Of a DNA stretch of 64,000 nucleotides, positions 29,462-37,936 are shown one piece after another (positions within the stretch are counted from its first letter, which is position 1; each line of letters starts with the position of its first letter). The translations under genes and the position numbers were made by a program. The DNA comes from Nostoc sp. 'Lobaria pulmonaria (5183) cyanobiont'. Lineage in GTDB: Bacteria; Cyanobacteriota; Cyanobacteriia; Cyanobacteriales; Nostocaceae. The notes beneath the pieces were generated by a model. That model saw only the letters and a program-made list of their open reading frames with translations, made no database searches and had not been told where the DNA came from. The stretch covers positions 1,237,501 to 1,301,500 of the forward strand of contig NZ_CP026692.1 in the NCBI RefSeq assembly GCF_002949795.1, read 5' to 3'.

Positions 29462-30021
29462 AAATTGATGAAGGCGCAATTTCATCTGTAAATCTGAAAA
29501 AGTGCAGCCACAGAATCAATAGTGCAGAAAATCTATCAGCAATTTTGTTTAAGAGGTTGAAAGTTAGAAGCTCAGAAACTCGGAGTTTGAGTAGAGAATT
29601 TGACGTTTTAAATTTTAAAGCTCAAATTCCGAGTTTTGAAGCTCAATTTAATCGTATTTTCCGAGTAACCTTTTTTAGTTACAAGAAAGCTGGGATAAAG
29701 CAAGGACGCATAGGTGCAGCCCGTTGTAGACATCGCAAGAAGGCGGGGCGTAGTCCATCGCAGGAACAATCGATTTTCCCAAAATTACCGAAAGCCGTGT
29801 TGGTGGGAAATCTTGGGTCAAGATTTGATTTGACAGCTTTTGTGTTAGAAAAACCACTATTTTGGGAAAACTTAAGACAAGACCCTGTGTTAAAGACATT
29901 TGCTGTAATTCGTCAGCTAAACGCTATAAATTACAAGATTACACAACATGAGTGGCAACGTGTGCATGAGTTGAGGAATAGCTTTAGGTTCTAAATAAAA
30001 ATTATTGTAGAATAACAATTT
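29462..30021. other. Gap with degenerate repeats, no credible gene
   Basis: An open frame at 29545-29994 has a TTG start, a Lys/Arg-rich composition and a piece of dispersed palindrome (29718-29764); I do not accept it as a gene. Stretches such as GCTCAGAAACTCGGAGTTTGAG and GCTCAAATTCCGAGTTTTGAAG near 29569-29645 are repeats related to those at 33883-33948. Confidence 0.5.
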
Positions 30022-30609
30022 ATGGATTTACTTATCAAAATTATTAAACGTTTTTGGATAATTAATTATTTCGGGATATTTGTTTTATCAGCTTGCACAC
30101 CTGCATCATCCCAAGAAAAACTTTTAACATCCAAAGAAGGAAATTTTAGGATTTTAATGCCAGGGAATATTTTAGAAGAAGTTAGTTCTCCAGGAAAAGG
30201 GATTAATAACCGGAATTGGACAACTCTTAAGAGGGAATCTATATATTTAGTGACCCATTCAACTTTTCCTAAATAAATAACTCCACAGAGAGTTCCAAAA
30301 GTTTTACAGATTCTAATTAAAACTGCTAATAAAACAAATTTTATTGATGGTAAACAAGTATCTCAAGCTTCCGTTAATCAAAGTGGATATAACTGTCAAG
30401 ACTTTACTTTAATGGGCAAGCCCAGTACTTACTTGCAAGAAGTAATTAAGAAAAAAGGATTAAATATCAATAATAAAATATTATATCAGAGAAGTCTGCT
30501 TTGTATAAACAATAATTATGCTGTTGAGGCTGTAATAATAACCCCATCATCTGAAGAGCTAAAAACGAATGGGGCATCTTTTATTAAATCGCTAAACCTC
30601 AAATCATGA
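30022..30609 (+). pseudogene. Lipoprotein gene interrupted by one in-frame stop
   Basis: One frame runs from ATG 30022 to TGA 30607 with a single internal TAA at 30274-30276. The N-terminus has a lipoprotein signal ending FVLSACTPAS (lipobox Cys about 25). After the stop it continues ITPQRVPKVLQILIK, NQSGYNCQDFTLMG and VEAVIITPSSEELK to NLKS. The context THSTFPK-stop-ITPQRV suggests a Glu codon became TAA. Family is an unnamed cyanobacterial lipoprotein as far as I can tell. Sequencing error or a short translated form cannot be excluded. Confidence 0.7.
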
Positions 30610-30855
30610 AACTGTTTTTTAGTACTTGGTATGACCATTGCTGCTAGTATATTTGCAACTTTATGGCTTGGATTAAATAGACTTTACCGAGCGAATATTT
30701 TTATTGCCGCCATCGCTCCCGTTGGTTCCGCAATGGTGTTGGACTAACTGATGCCACCGTCTGCTGTGCAATGTCACAACTGATTTAGTAGGATGGTTCT
30801 AGTCGGATAGTACAGTTTTTGAAAGTAAGGTGATTTCCGAAAAAGAAATTACCAA

Positions 30856-31011
30856 TTAAAGTGGTTGAATCAAGATGTCCCATTTGGGCAAAAGTGGATT
30901 TCGTTGCAATCTAGACTCGACTGGCTTCATATCTTTCTTAGTTAAAGAAATCCCTTTTTGGTAAACAGTTTTGCTAAAAGTAACGATTGGATGTAATCCT
31001 TTCCAGGTCAT
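30856..31011 (-). pseudogene. C-terminal remnant of a transposase
   Basis: A 51-residue frame begins MTWKGLHPIVTFSKTVYQKG and ends ESRLQRNPLLPKWDILIQPL. The YQKG...LTKKDM...LPKWDI pattern is typical of the last 50 residues of a DDE transposase group (I think ISAzo13/Rhodopirellula-type, from memory). Nothing of the catalytic core is present. The rest of 30610-31060 has no gene. Confidence 0.5.
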
Positions 31012-31061
31012 GCTTTTAGCCCATAAAGAATTTTATTCTGCAAAAAGCAATATTAACGAAG

Positions 31062-31102
31062 AAGGGGAAGGGAAAAAGCTTTAATTCCTTACCCTTCCCC
31101 TT
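31062..31102 (-). terminator. Hairpin directly after the GDSL esterase gene
   Basis: AAGGGGAAGGG and CCCTTCCCCTT are perfect 11-base arms with a 19-base loop, beginning at the base after the esterase stop codon. No long T-run follows, so I rate termination as likely but unproved. Confidence 0.55.
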
Positions 31103-31993
31103 TCATGGAACCATTATTAAACCCGGATTAATCATCCCTGCCTTTTTAATTGTTGAAAAAGCAGTTTCCCCGATGATCCGATGAGCCGCAGCCGTCGGAT
31201 GAATGCCATCCCAGAACAAAAACTGGTCTGGGTTACTACAGATGCTAGAGCCAGACAGACATGGACTGGTGACATTGGTAAAGTTAAAAGCTGCCGGATT
31301 TGCAATTGCATCTCGATACAGCGTGTTAGCATCTAATTGCACAATCTCCAGATCAGAATGCTGTTGACTAAGTACCTTGAGCGATCGCCTCAAGCCTTGA
31401 TTATGTGCTTGTGTTAATGCACTAAGATTCACAGAATTCGCACTGTTTCTAGTGGCAGGTAACTGTCCTAAATCTGGTAAATTTGCTACCAAAATCTTTT
31501 TAGCACCCACATCAGTTAGAGAATTGATTGCCGTTGTCACATTTTTAACAGGAATAGTTGCACTGCTTACTCCTTGCAGATAATCATTTGCTCCTGCCCA
31601 CAGCACATACAAAGCATCTGAATTCGTCTTTTGATGTGTTTGCGTAAACGACTGCACTTGATTTAGCAAGCTAGGTACATAGCTGTTGCCAACACTGCCA
31701 GTAGTCGATCCTCCATAAGCAAAATTATTAGTTTGCTTGGAGGATAGATGGAGGGATTCGGCAAGATACTCAATCCAAACCCGACCATTCGAGTAACGCC
31801 CTTGAAAGTAAGTTGGGTTAGGCGGGTACATTCCTCCTGTCGCCCGGAATACCATCCCTGTATCCGAAAGACTATCCCCAAATACATACAGTTCTGTGAT
31901 GGGATGAGTTTTATCCATAAATTTTGCCGCTACAACCATAATAAAAATTAAGAGAGCAAGTCCTGTTCTTAAAAGCCACTTTTTTCTTTGCAT
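31103..31993 (-). CDS. Exported or membrane-anchored SGNH/GDSL esterase
   Basis: 296 residues from ATG 31993 (a TTG at 32008 would add five). An N-terminal hydrophobic segment (about 8-23) is followed by the GDSL block VFGDSLSDTG with Ser41, the Gly block region GRYSNGRVWIEYLA, GAND in VLWAGANDYL, and the C-terminal catalytic pair WDGIHPT. Family members hydrolyse lipids or esters at the cell surface. A broken copy of part of this gene lies at 34005-34345. Confidence 0.9.
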   Translation of the reverse strand: MQRKKWLLRTGLALLIFIMVVAAKFMDKTHPITELYVFGDSLSDTGMVFRATGGMYPPNPTYFQGRYSNGRVWIEYLAESLHLSSKQTNNFAYGGSTTGSVGNSYVPSLLNQVQSFTQTHQKTNSDALYVLWAGANDYLQGVSSATIPVKNVTTAINSLTDVGAKKILVANLPDLGQLPATRNSANSVNLSALTQAHNQGLRRSLKVLSQQHSDLEIVQLDANTLYRDAIANPAAFNFTNVTSPCLSGSSICSNPDQFLFWDGIHPTAAAHRIIGETAFSTIKKAGMINPGLIMVP

Positions 31994-32578
31994 GAAAATT
32001 TTCTGCAAACCCTAAAGACTATAGTTATTGATGATTATTGTGAGTAAATATTGAGCTTGCAATTGAACACTTCTTTAACTTAACAAGCTAGCTTGAGGGC
32101 TAGTGAGCAAAACCGGATACTTTCAGGTGTGGATTTTACTAATTGTTTTAATGCAGTTTTCAAATGAATTAGCCTCTCCCAATGTGAGAAGACCGCGCTG
32201 CTTAAGAGTTGTAGCAACTAGTACCGCAAGGCGGAAGTCAAAAGTCAAAAGTCAAAAGTCAAAAGTATAATGGAATGGGCTTTTTAGGGATTTTAAATGG
32301 TTGCTTTATTTACGCCGTGGCGTACTAGCGCGACACCGAGAGAAGAAAGAAATGCTTAACCCAACCGTATTGAATATGAAACTAGAATATTAATGCGATC
32401 GCAAACGGTTCGGATAAAATCCTCCCGGCTGTGGCGACCCCCTTAAAAAGCCACCGTGTACACACAAATCTCTCTTGAGGCAATTTACGGTATTCATTTT
32501 TTCCTCACCGTGCCCGTTCAGGTTTTTTGTACGCTTAGAAATTTTTAAGTGCCTGAAACGACACTTTTTCTCTTTGTT
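31994..32578. other. Intergenic stretch with repeats, no gene
   Basis: Contains an AAGTCAA tandem heptamer (listed separately) and assorted repeat fragments such as CTACGCCGTGGCGTACTAGCG-like sequence near 32310. No coding or RNA signal seen. Confidence 0.5.
32235..32266. repeat. Tandem heptamer repeat (AAGTCAA)
   Basis: Four AAGTCAA units and a partial AAGT from 32235, in the gap between the esterase and the LysR gene. Confidence 0.8.
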
Positions 32579-33508
32579 TCAGAGGTGCTGAGTTTGGGAC
32601 GCTATTAGCTCGCGTAGCCAAATGTGTAGCGGATCGCGATCGCAACGCTCATGCCAAATCTGTAGAAAATTGTACTTATCAAGTTCAATCGGTGGCTTCA
32701 GGATAGCAAGCTTTGTATATTCAGCAAAGAGCATTGCAATTCGACTAGGCAACGTAACAATGAGATCAGTCTGAGCGACTATCAGAGGAGCCGAGAGAAA
32801 ATGTGGTAACTTCAACATCACTCGACGCTTCACACCTAAGCCTTCCAACAGAGTATCCACACGGGTTTTAGTCGAACCCGGTATTGCGTTTATAGGCGTA
32901 ATGAAGGCATGTGGCCAAGCAACATAAGATTCAATTGTAAGATCCGTTTGAGTAATGGGATGGTCAGCCCGAACTACAGATACATAATCCTCTACAAATA
33001 ACTTTTGGGATCTAAACTCCGAAGTTTTTGGTAGATTAGGAACTCCTAAGCCTAGATTGATAACTCCATTTCTCAGTAAATCTAATGTATCAGAACGCCA
33101 ATGATGGCATTCCAAATTCAGTTGGGGAGCCTGTTGAGAAATTTGCTTCAAAACCTTCGGAAGAATCAAAACGGTTGCGTAATCTGATGCAGCTAGCTGG
33201 ATTGTACCTTGTGCTGTTTTAGGTTCAAAACCGGTTGGTTGAATTAACTGCTCAATATTTAACAAAATTTTCTCTAGTGGTTCGAGTAGCTCAAGAGCTC
33301 GTGGTGTAAGAACCATGCCTTTCTTAGACCGCACAAGTAATGGATCGTTGAACACTTGGCGTAATCGCCCAAGTGCGTGACTGGTGGCTGATTGACTCAA
33401 ACCAATTTTTTCTCCAGCATTCGTGACGTTACGCTCTTGCAGCAAGGCATATAACACCAGTAAAAGATTAAGATCCAATTCCAGCAAATTTATTTCATGC
33501 ATAGACAT
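32579..33508 (-). CDS. LysR-type transcriptional regulator (NodD/NahR-like)
   Basis: 309 residues. The helix-turn-helix lies in LLLVLYALLQERNVTNAGEK and LSQSATSHALGRLRQVFNDP with the family's RSKKGMVLTPRA end. The C-terminal effector domain starts GTIQLAASDYATVLILP, with VVRADHPI near 180. This group usually responds to aromatic or phenolic inducers. The Rieske gene diverges from it across 1,024 bases of repeat-filled DNA and is the obvious candidate target, but no operator can be read. Confidence 0.9.
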   Translation of the reverse strand: MSMHEINLLELDLNLLLVLYALLQERNVTNAGEKIGLSQSATSHALGRLRQVFNDPLLVRSKKGMVLTPRALELLEPLEKILLNIEQLIQPTGFEPKTAQGTIQLAASDYATVLILPKVLKQISQQAPQLNLECHHWRSDTLDLLRNGVINLGLGVPNLPKTSEFRSQKLFVEDYVSVVRADHPITQTDLTIESYVAWPHAFITPINAIPGSTKTRVDTLLEGLGVKRRVMLKLPHFLSAPLIVAQTDLIVTLPSRIAMLFAEYTKLAILKPPIELDKYNFLQIWHERCDRDPLHIWLRELIASQTQHL

Positions 33509-33882
33509 TATTTATTCTATGAATTTGACAAATAATCATAAATTACTTACTATCAGTATGTTTATTAAAAACAAGGTATAGGATAAAAGTTTGTCAATAA
33601 TTTGGATCTAAATCACTAAGCAACCCTTGACTGAAAATCACGGGCTGTGAAAGAGGATAAAACTTTTCATGCTTCTCCTATTTTTTTATTTATTAAGTAA
33701 GTCAGCACAAGAAAAACAACCTATGTAAATCAAAGTGAAGGAGGCTAAAACTCTTGTCCTCTCAGGAGTGGAGGACTCAGTGGCTCATCTGGGGATTGGG
33801 GGAAATGGTGCGACGCCGAATAGCCCGTCGTAGACATCGCCTTTTCAAGTTCATCATTCCACCTTTGAGCCTCATGGTTCAA

Positions 33883-33948
33883 GCTCAGAACTCGAAACGC
33901 CGAGCTTTTATCTTGGAACTTGATGCTCAGAACTCGAAATGCCGAACT
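33883..33948. repeat. Direct repeat pair in the LysR-Rieske gap
   Basis: GCTCAGAACTCGAAACGCCG at 33883 recurs as GCTCAGAACTCGAAATGCCG at 33925, 42 bases apart. A dispersed palindrome piece (TAGCCCGTCGTAGACATCGC) lies at 33820-33839. The open frame across them (33754-33987) is repeat-derived and not a gene. Confidence 0.6.
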
Positions 33949-34004
33949 AGGAGGCTGGGAAATCTAAACTTTGCCGAAAAGAGATGACTATTTCATTCAA
34001 TGAT

Positions 34005-34345
34005 CGCCTCAAGCCTTGATTATGTGCTTGTAGTTAATGCACATGAGCAACGCGATTTTGTGAGGTGCTAAAAATTAGGGGTATAAACCACCTGTTTAAT
34101 AGTGCCCCAGCTACGCCCGCACTTCTCTACGAGACGCTACACGTAGCTTGCTTCCACGAAATGGTACGGCAAAGCTACTTCGACTGCGCTCAGTACAAGT
34201 CAGTGAGCGCCGCAGGCATCGCAGCGAGATAGCTGTTTTTATTGAGAATCTGGCTATGTGACTGAGAATTCAAACCCGATCTCACAAAATTGCGTTGCTC
34301 CCTTAATGCACTGTGGCTTATAGAATTCGCACTGGTTCTAGTCGT
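34005..34345. pseudogene. Broken copy of part of the GDSL esterase gene
   Basis: 34005-34042 repeats 31385-31423 (CGCCTCAAGCCTTGATTATG, then TGCTTGT-GTTAATGCAC) with one inserted base. 34303-34345 continues as TTAATGCAC...AGAATTCGCACTG.TTCTAGT, matching 31415-31460 with several changes. The two halves are split by a 260-base element. The piece corresponds to the codons around residue 180-200 of the esterase, read in reverse. Confidence 0.7.
34043..34302. mobile_element. 260-bp miniature element with 9-bp target duplication
   Basis: Inverted ends GAGCAACGCGATTTTGTGAG (34045-34064) and CTCACAAAATTGCGTTGCTC (34281-34300) match at 19 of 20. TTAATGCAC occurs directly outside on both sides (34034-34042 and 34303-34311), a 9-base target duplication that is single in the intact esterase gene. 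The interior has no frame; it carries pieces of dispersed repeats (ACTTCTCTACGAGACGCTAC). Confidence 0.82.
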
Positions 34346-34532
34346 AATTAACGATTTTGCCAATTGTCTTGATGCAGTGGTGTTGTGCCTTGTTAAATTG
34401 TCGTCACCAATCACCTTTCTCGTAAATGCCCTACCAGTTAACAAAAATTACAATTGCATCGTTGCTCAAACCGTTAGAAAGTTCGCCAGAGTGCGAGTAG
34501 GAGTTTTTATATTACTTTTGTGGAAAACTGAA

Positions 34533-36293
34533 ATGATTCAAAAATTTACAACCCCAATCCATAGAGGCAAATACATCCGTGTTGCTAAATTTGCAGATGT
34601 TCAAGCAGCAGGTAGTTTGTTGGTTCGCAGCGAAAAACATAGCATTGCTCTGTTTTACTCACACAATAAAGTCTATGCAATTGATAACCGTTGTCCTCAT
34701 ATGGGCTTTCCCCTCCACGGAAGTACTTGCAAAAATGGCATTGTGACTTGCCCTTGGCACTATGCGCGTTTCGATCTCGCTAGTGGCGGAACATTTGACT
34801 CTTGGGCAGATGATGTTCCCTGTTTTGGTGTAGAAATCCGCGATGGGGAAGTTTGGGTAAATTTAGATCCCCCAGTTAACCTCTATGCCCACCACAGCCA
34901 ACGTCTTCAGGATGGTTTAGAACAGAATATTTCGTTAGTTATTGCCAAATCAGCGATCGCATTACTAGACATGGGGGCAGATTTTACCGAACCATTTCAG
35001 GTGGGACTGGAATTTGGCACACGTTATAACAAAGCAGGCTGGAGTACAGGCTTAACCATCCATACTTGCATGATGAATTTGCTGCCTTATCTAGATGCAG
35101 AAGACAAACCCCGCGCCCTTTTCCAAGGACTTTCAGCAGTCGCTAGTGATAGCGCTGGAGCGCCGCCTCATTTTGTAGTTCATCCATTGCCCAATTCTAT
35201 CGTTGACGTTAGTACCCTCAAAAGCTGGTTTTGCCAGTTTATTGAGGTGCGTGATAGTGAAGCAGCAGAGAGATGTCTGATATCTGCAATTCGGGCAGGA
35301 GCTAATTCTCAGCAGATCGCAGACATGCTGTTCACATCTGCCACAGACCACTGTTACATCGATAGCGGTCATGTACTCGACTTCATTAACAAGGCACTGG
35401 AAGCCCTGGATGCCGTTGATTGGCAAGGGGCAGAGTCAGTTTTGGCGAGTCTAGTTTCTGGTTTAGCAACTGCTTCTCGCATGGAAGAATCCAATTCTTG
35501 GTGCTACCCTGTGGATTTAGTAGGAATTCTGAAATCTGCCTTTGAGCAGTTACCTATGGTTTTGGCAGTAGGACGACCTCGACAAGGAACTTGGTCAGGT
35601 GAGGAGGAATTAGTGCCGATTTTGTTAGGGGAAGATCCACAGAAAATTATCAATTCTCTTCTGACTGCTCTAAAAGCTGGTTGTACTGAAGAACAATTGG
35701 CAGGTGTAGTTACTTACACAGCAGCACTTCGGGTAGCTCGTTTCCACACTAACAACGACTTTAGCGACTGGAATTCAGCGCACCATCCGTTCACTTTTGC
35801 CAATGCAGTGCATCAAGGATTACGACGAGTGCCAACGCTTGAATTACTACGAGGTGTGTTTGATGCTGCTATGAGTGTATATCTGAATCGTTTTTTGAAT
35901 GTCCCACCAGCAAGACTCCCAGAACCAAAAGACTCTGCTCAAAATCCAGAAGAATTGCTCAACCAACTACCAGATTTATTAAATCGCCAACAACAAGTAA
36001 ATCAGACAGGTCAGTTAGTGGCTGATTATTTGTACAATGGCGGCTCTGTTGAGCGACTGATGGCAATGTTGGGTAAGTTGATGCTGCGCGAAAATCGGGA
36101 GTTTCATGTGATTCAGGAAATGGAAGCAGCTTTTAGACAATACTCACTCTTAAGTGAAACTGCTGGTATTCATGTACTAGTTGCTGCTGCTCGTTATTTA
36201 GCAGCACACGCGCCCACAATGCGATCGCAAGAGCAAACCTATCAAATTGCTGATCGCTTGCATAAAGGCGATCGCCTGTTTGAAGAATCATAA
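34533..36293 (+). CDS. Rieske [2Fe-2S] protein with large unassigned C-terminal region
   Basis: 586 residues from ATG 34533. The frame is open upstream into the 260-base element, but that part has no protein character. The Rieske domain (1-110) has CPHMGF and CPWHYARFDLASGG, giving Cys-X-His, 16 residues, Cys-X2-His; it is of the ferredoxin-like type. The remaining 470 residues are helical, with VRDSEAAERCLISAIRAGA, ATDHCYIDSGHVLDFINKAL and ARFHTNNDFSDWNSAHHPF, His/Asp-rich segments that could bind metal. I do not recognise a family. LysR divergent upstream. Confidence 0.8.
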   Translation: MIQKFTTPIHRGKYIRVAKFADVQAAGSLLVRSEKHSIALFYSHNKVYAIDNRCPHMGFPLHGSTCKNGIVTCPWHYARFDLASGGTFDSWADDVPCFGVEIRDGEVWVNLDPPVNLYAHHSQRLQDGLEQNISLVIAKSAIALLDMGADFTEPFQVGLEFGTRYNKAGWSTGLTIHTCMMNLLPYLDAEDKPRALFQGLSAVASDSAGAPPHFVVHPLPNSIVDVSTLKSWFCQFIEVRDSEAAERCLISAIRAGANSQQIADMLFTSATDHCYIDSGHVLDFINKALEALDAVDWQGAESVLASLVSGLATASRMEESNSWCYPVDLVGILKSAFEQLPMVLAVGRPRQGTWSGEEELVPILLGEDPQKIINSLLTALKAGCTEEQLAGVVTYTAALRVARFHTNNDFSDWNSAHHPFTFANAVHQGLRRVPTLELLRGVFDAAMSVYLNRFLNVPPARLPEPKDSAQNPEELLNQLPDLLNRQQQVNQTGQLVADYLYNGGSVERLMAMLGKLMLRENREFHVIQEMEAAFRQYSLLSETAGIHVLVAAARYLAAHAPTMRSQEQTYQIADRLHKGDRLFEES

Positions 36294-36634
36294 TTTCGAA
36301 GCTGGAGGTTTTGGCATAGAAACTGCTGATGCTTACAAAACTGCGTTTGATGGTTCTGCGCTCTGAATTCAGCTATTCCAAATTGAAATTGCATAATTAG
36401 GGTGGGTATCTCGCCTGCCCGTAGCCAAATGCAGGCTTTTCAGTCCATCTAACAAGATTGGATAATTGATTTGTTGTAAACTTCAAATAATCAATAAAAT
36501 CAGGTGCAACCTTTAGAGTTGATTCGTAAAGAAAATTTAAAGAGAAGTGAATTTGGTTTTACTCAGGTTATGGGCTAAATCGAGTGTAGTTATGTAGAGT
36601 TGCAGAATTTCTGATAAAAGCAATGTATATTCAT
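36294..36634. other. Intergenic stretch without a clear gene
   Basis: Converging ends of the Rieske gene and the response-regulator kinase. A short peptide frame just after the Rieske stop (FEAGGFGIETADAYKTAFDG) looks protein-like but has no start and no known match. No terminator hairpin was seen. Confidence 0.45.
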
Positions 36635-37936
36635 TTACATGGGCAAAGTAATAATAAATTTTGTCCCCTCACCAGGTACTGACAAGCAGTTGACTTGTCC
36701 GTTGTGTTTGTCAACAATAATTTGGTAGCTAATCGCTAATCCCAGCCCGGTTCCCTTACCTACGGGCTTGGTTGTGAAAGATTGCTCAAAAATTCGAGAT
36801 TGCACCTCGGTAAGCATACCGGGGCCGTTATCTTGGATGCAAATTGTGACGGTTTGTTGTTGGGGATCGACCGATGTGGTAATGGTGATGATGTTCAAGC
36901 AAGCAGCAATCTCTCGATTGGAATTGTTTTGATGGAGTTCATCAAATGCATCAATGGCATTGGCGATGATATTCATGAACACCTGGTTCAGTTGTCCGGG
37001 ATAGCAACTGATTGGAGGTAACTCACCGTATTGTGTGACAACCTGGATTTTAGTGCGATCGCCATTGCCTTTGAGTCGATGTTTCAACAGCATTAAGGTG
37101 CTATCAATTCCTTCGTGAATCTGAAACTCTACCTGAGATGAAATATCTGCGCGAGTAAAAGTTCTCAGAGAGAGACTGATCTCTTTAAGACGGGTAATTC
37201 CCTGGTGCATTGATGCCAGTAGTTTCGGTAGATCCTCTGCCAGATACTCCAAGTCAATTTCTTCAACAAGCTCTTGAATTTCCTGGTCTGGCTGCGGTAG
37301 CTTCTGCTGTTGCAGGTTCACTAGGCGAAGCAGATTATTTACATATTCCTCTATATAAGATAAATTTCCGCTAACGAAACCAACCGGATTATTAATCTCA
37401 TGACCAATACCTGCAACCAACTGCCCTAAAGTGGACATTTTCTCACTCTGGATCATCTGTAGTTGGGTTTGCTGTAACTGCTGTAGAGATTGAGTTAACT
37501 CTGCGGTGCGTTCTTGCACACGTTCTTCTAATGTGCGGGTGAGATGGGAAATTTTTAGGTGTAACTTTAAACGGGCAATGACTTCTTCTTGTTGGAAAGG
37601 TTTGGTAATATAGTCAACTGCACCTATTTCCAGTCCGGCCACCTTGTCTGTAGAATCGGATAGGGCAGTCATGAAAATTACTGGAATATTCTGAGTGATC
37701 GGATTGTTTTTCAGTCTGCGACAAGTTTCAAATCCATCAATACCTGTCATCATTACATCTAAGAGAATCAGATCGGGATGAGCATAAGCTGTTTGTTCGA
37801 TCGCTGACTCTCCATCTGTTGCCATCAGGGCTTTCCAGCCACACCTCTGAATCGCTTCAGATAAGACCTTGAGATTGTTTGGATTGTCATCCACTAACAA
37901 AATATGTATGGGTTTCGAGAGAGGAACAGCGATCAT
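36635..37936 (-). CDS. Response regulator-histidine kinase hybrid
   Basis: 433 residues. The receiver domain (10-125) has VDDNPNN, phospho-Asp in LILLDVMM (about 57) and Lys in YITKPF. A coiled coil ([20 protein letters not shown]) leads to the dimerisation/phosphoacceptor helix [15 protein letters not shown] with the H-box His about 181. The ATPase domain has NAIDAFDEL (N box), DNGPGML (G1) and [10 protein letters not shown] (G2). It is soluble. Its ATG overlaps the CHASE2 kinase stop as ATGA, so the two are translated together and probably form one relay. Confidence 0.92.
   Translation of the reverse strand: MIAVPLSKPIHILLVDDNPNNLKVLSEAIQRCGWKALMATDGESAIEQTAYAHPDLILLDVMMTGIDGFETCRRLKNNPITQNIPVIFMTALSDSTDKVAGLEIGAVDYITKPFQQEEVIARLKLHLKISHLTRTLEERVQERTAELTQSLQQLQQTQLQMIQSEKMSTLGQLVAGIGHEINNPVGFVSGNLSYIEEYVNNLLRLVNLQQQKLPQPDQEIQELVEEIDLEYLAEDLPKLLASMHQGITRLKEISLSLRTFTRADISSQVEFQIHEGIDSTLMLLKHRLKGNGDRTKIQVVTQYGELPPISCYPGQLNQVFMNIIANAIDAFDELHQNNSNREIAACLNIITITTSVDPQQQTVTICIQDNGPGMLTEVQSRIFEQSFTTKPVGKGTGLGLAISYQIIVDKHNGQVNCLSVPGEGTKFIITLPM

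Noticed and set aside
29545..29994. Plus frame of 149 codons
   Set aside because: It has a TTG start, odd composition, and covers dispersed repeats; probably chance.
33754..33987. Plus frame of 77 codons between LysR and Rieske genes
   Set aside because: It is read from a dispersed palindrome and a direct repeat pair.
34290..34532. 81-codon upstream extension of the Rieske frame
   Set aside because: It starts inside the 260-base miniature element and lacks protein character; ATG 34533 begins the recognisable protein.
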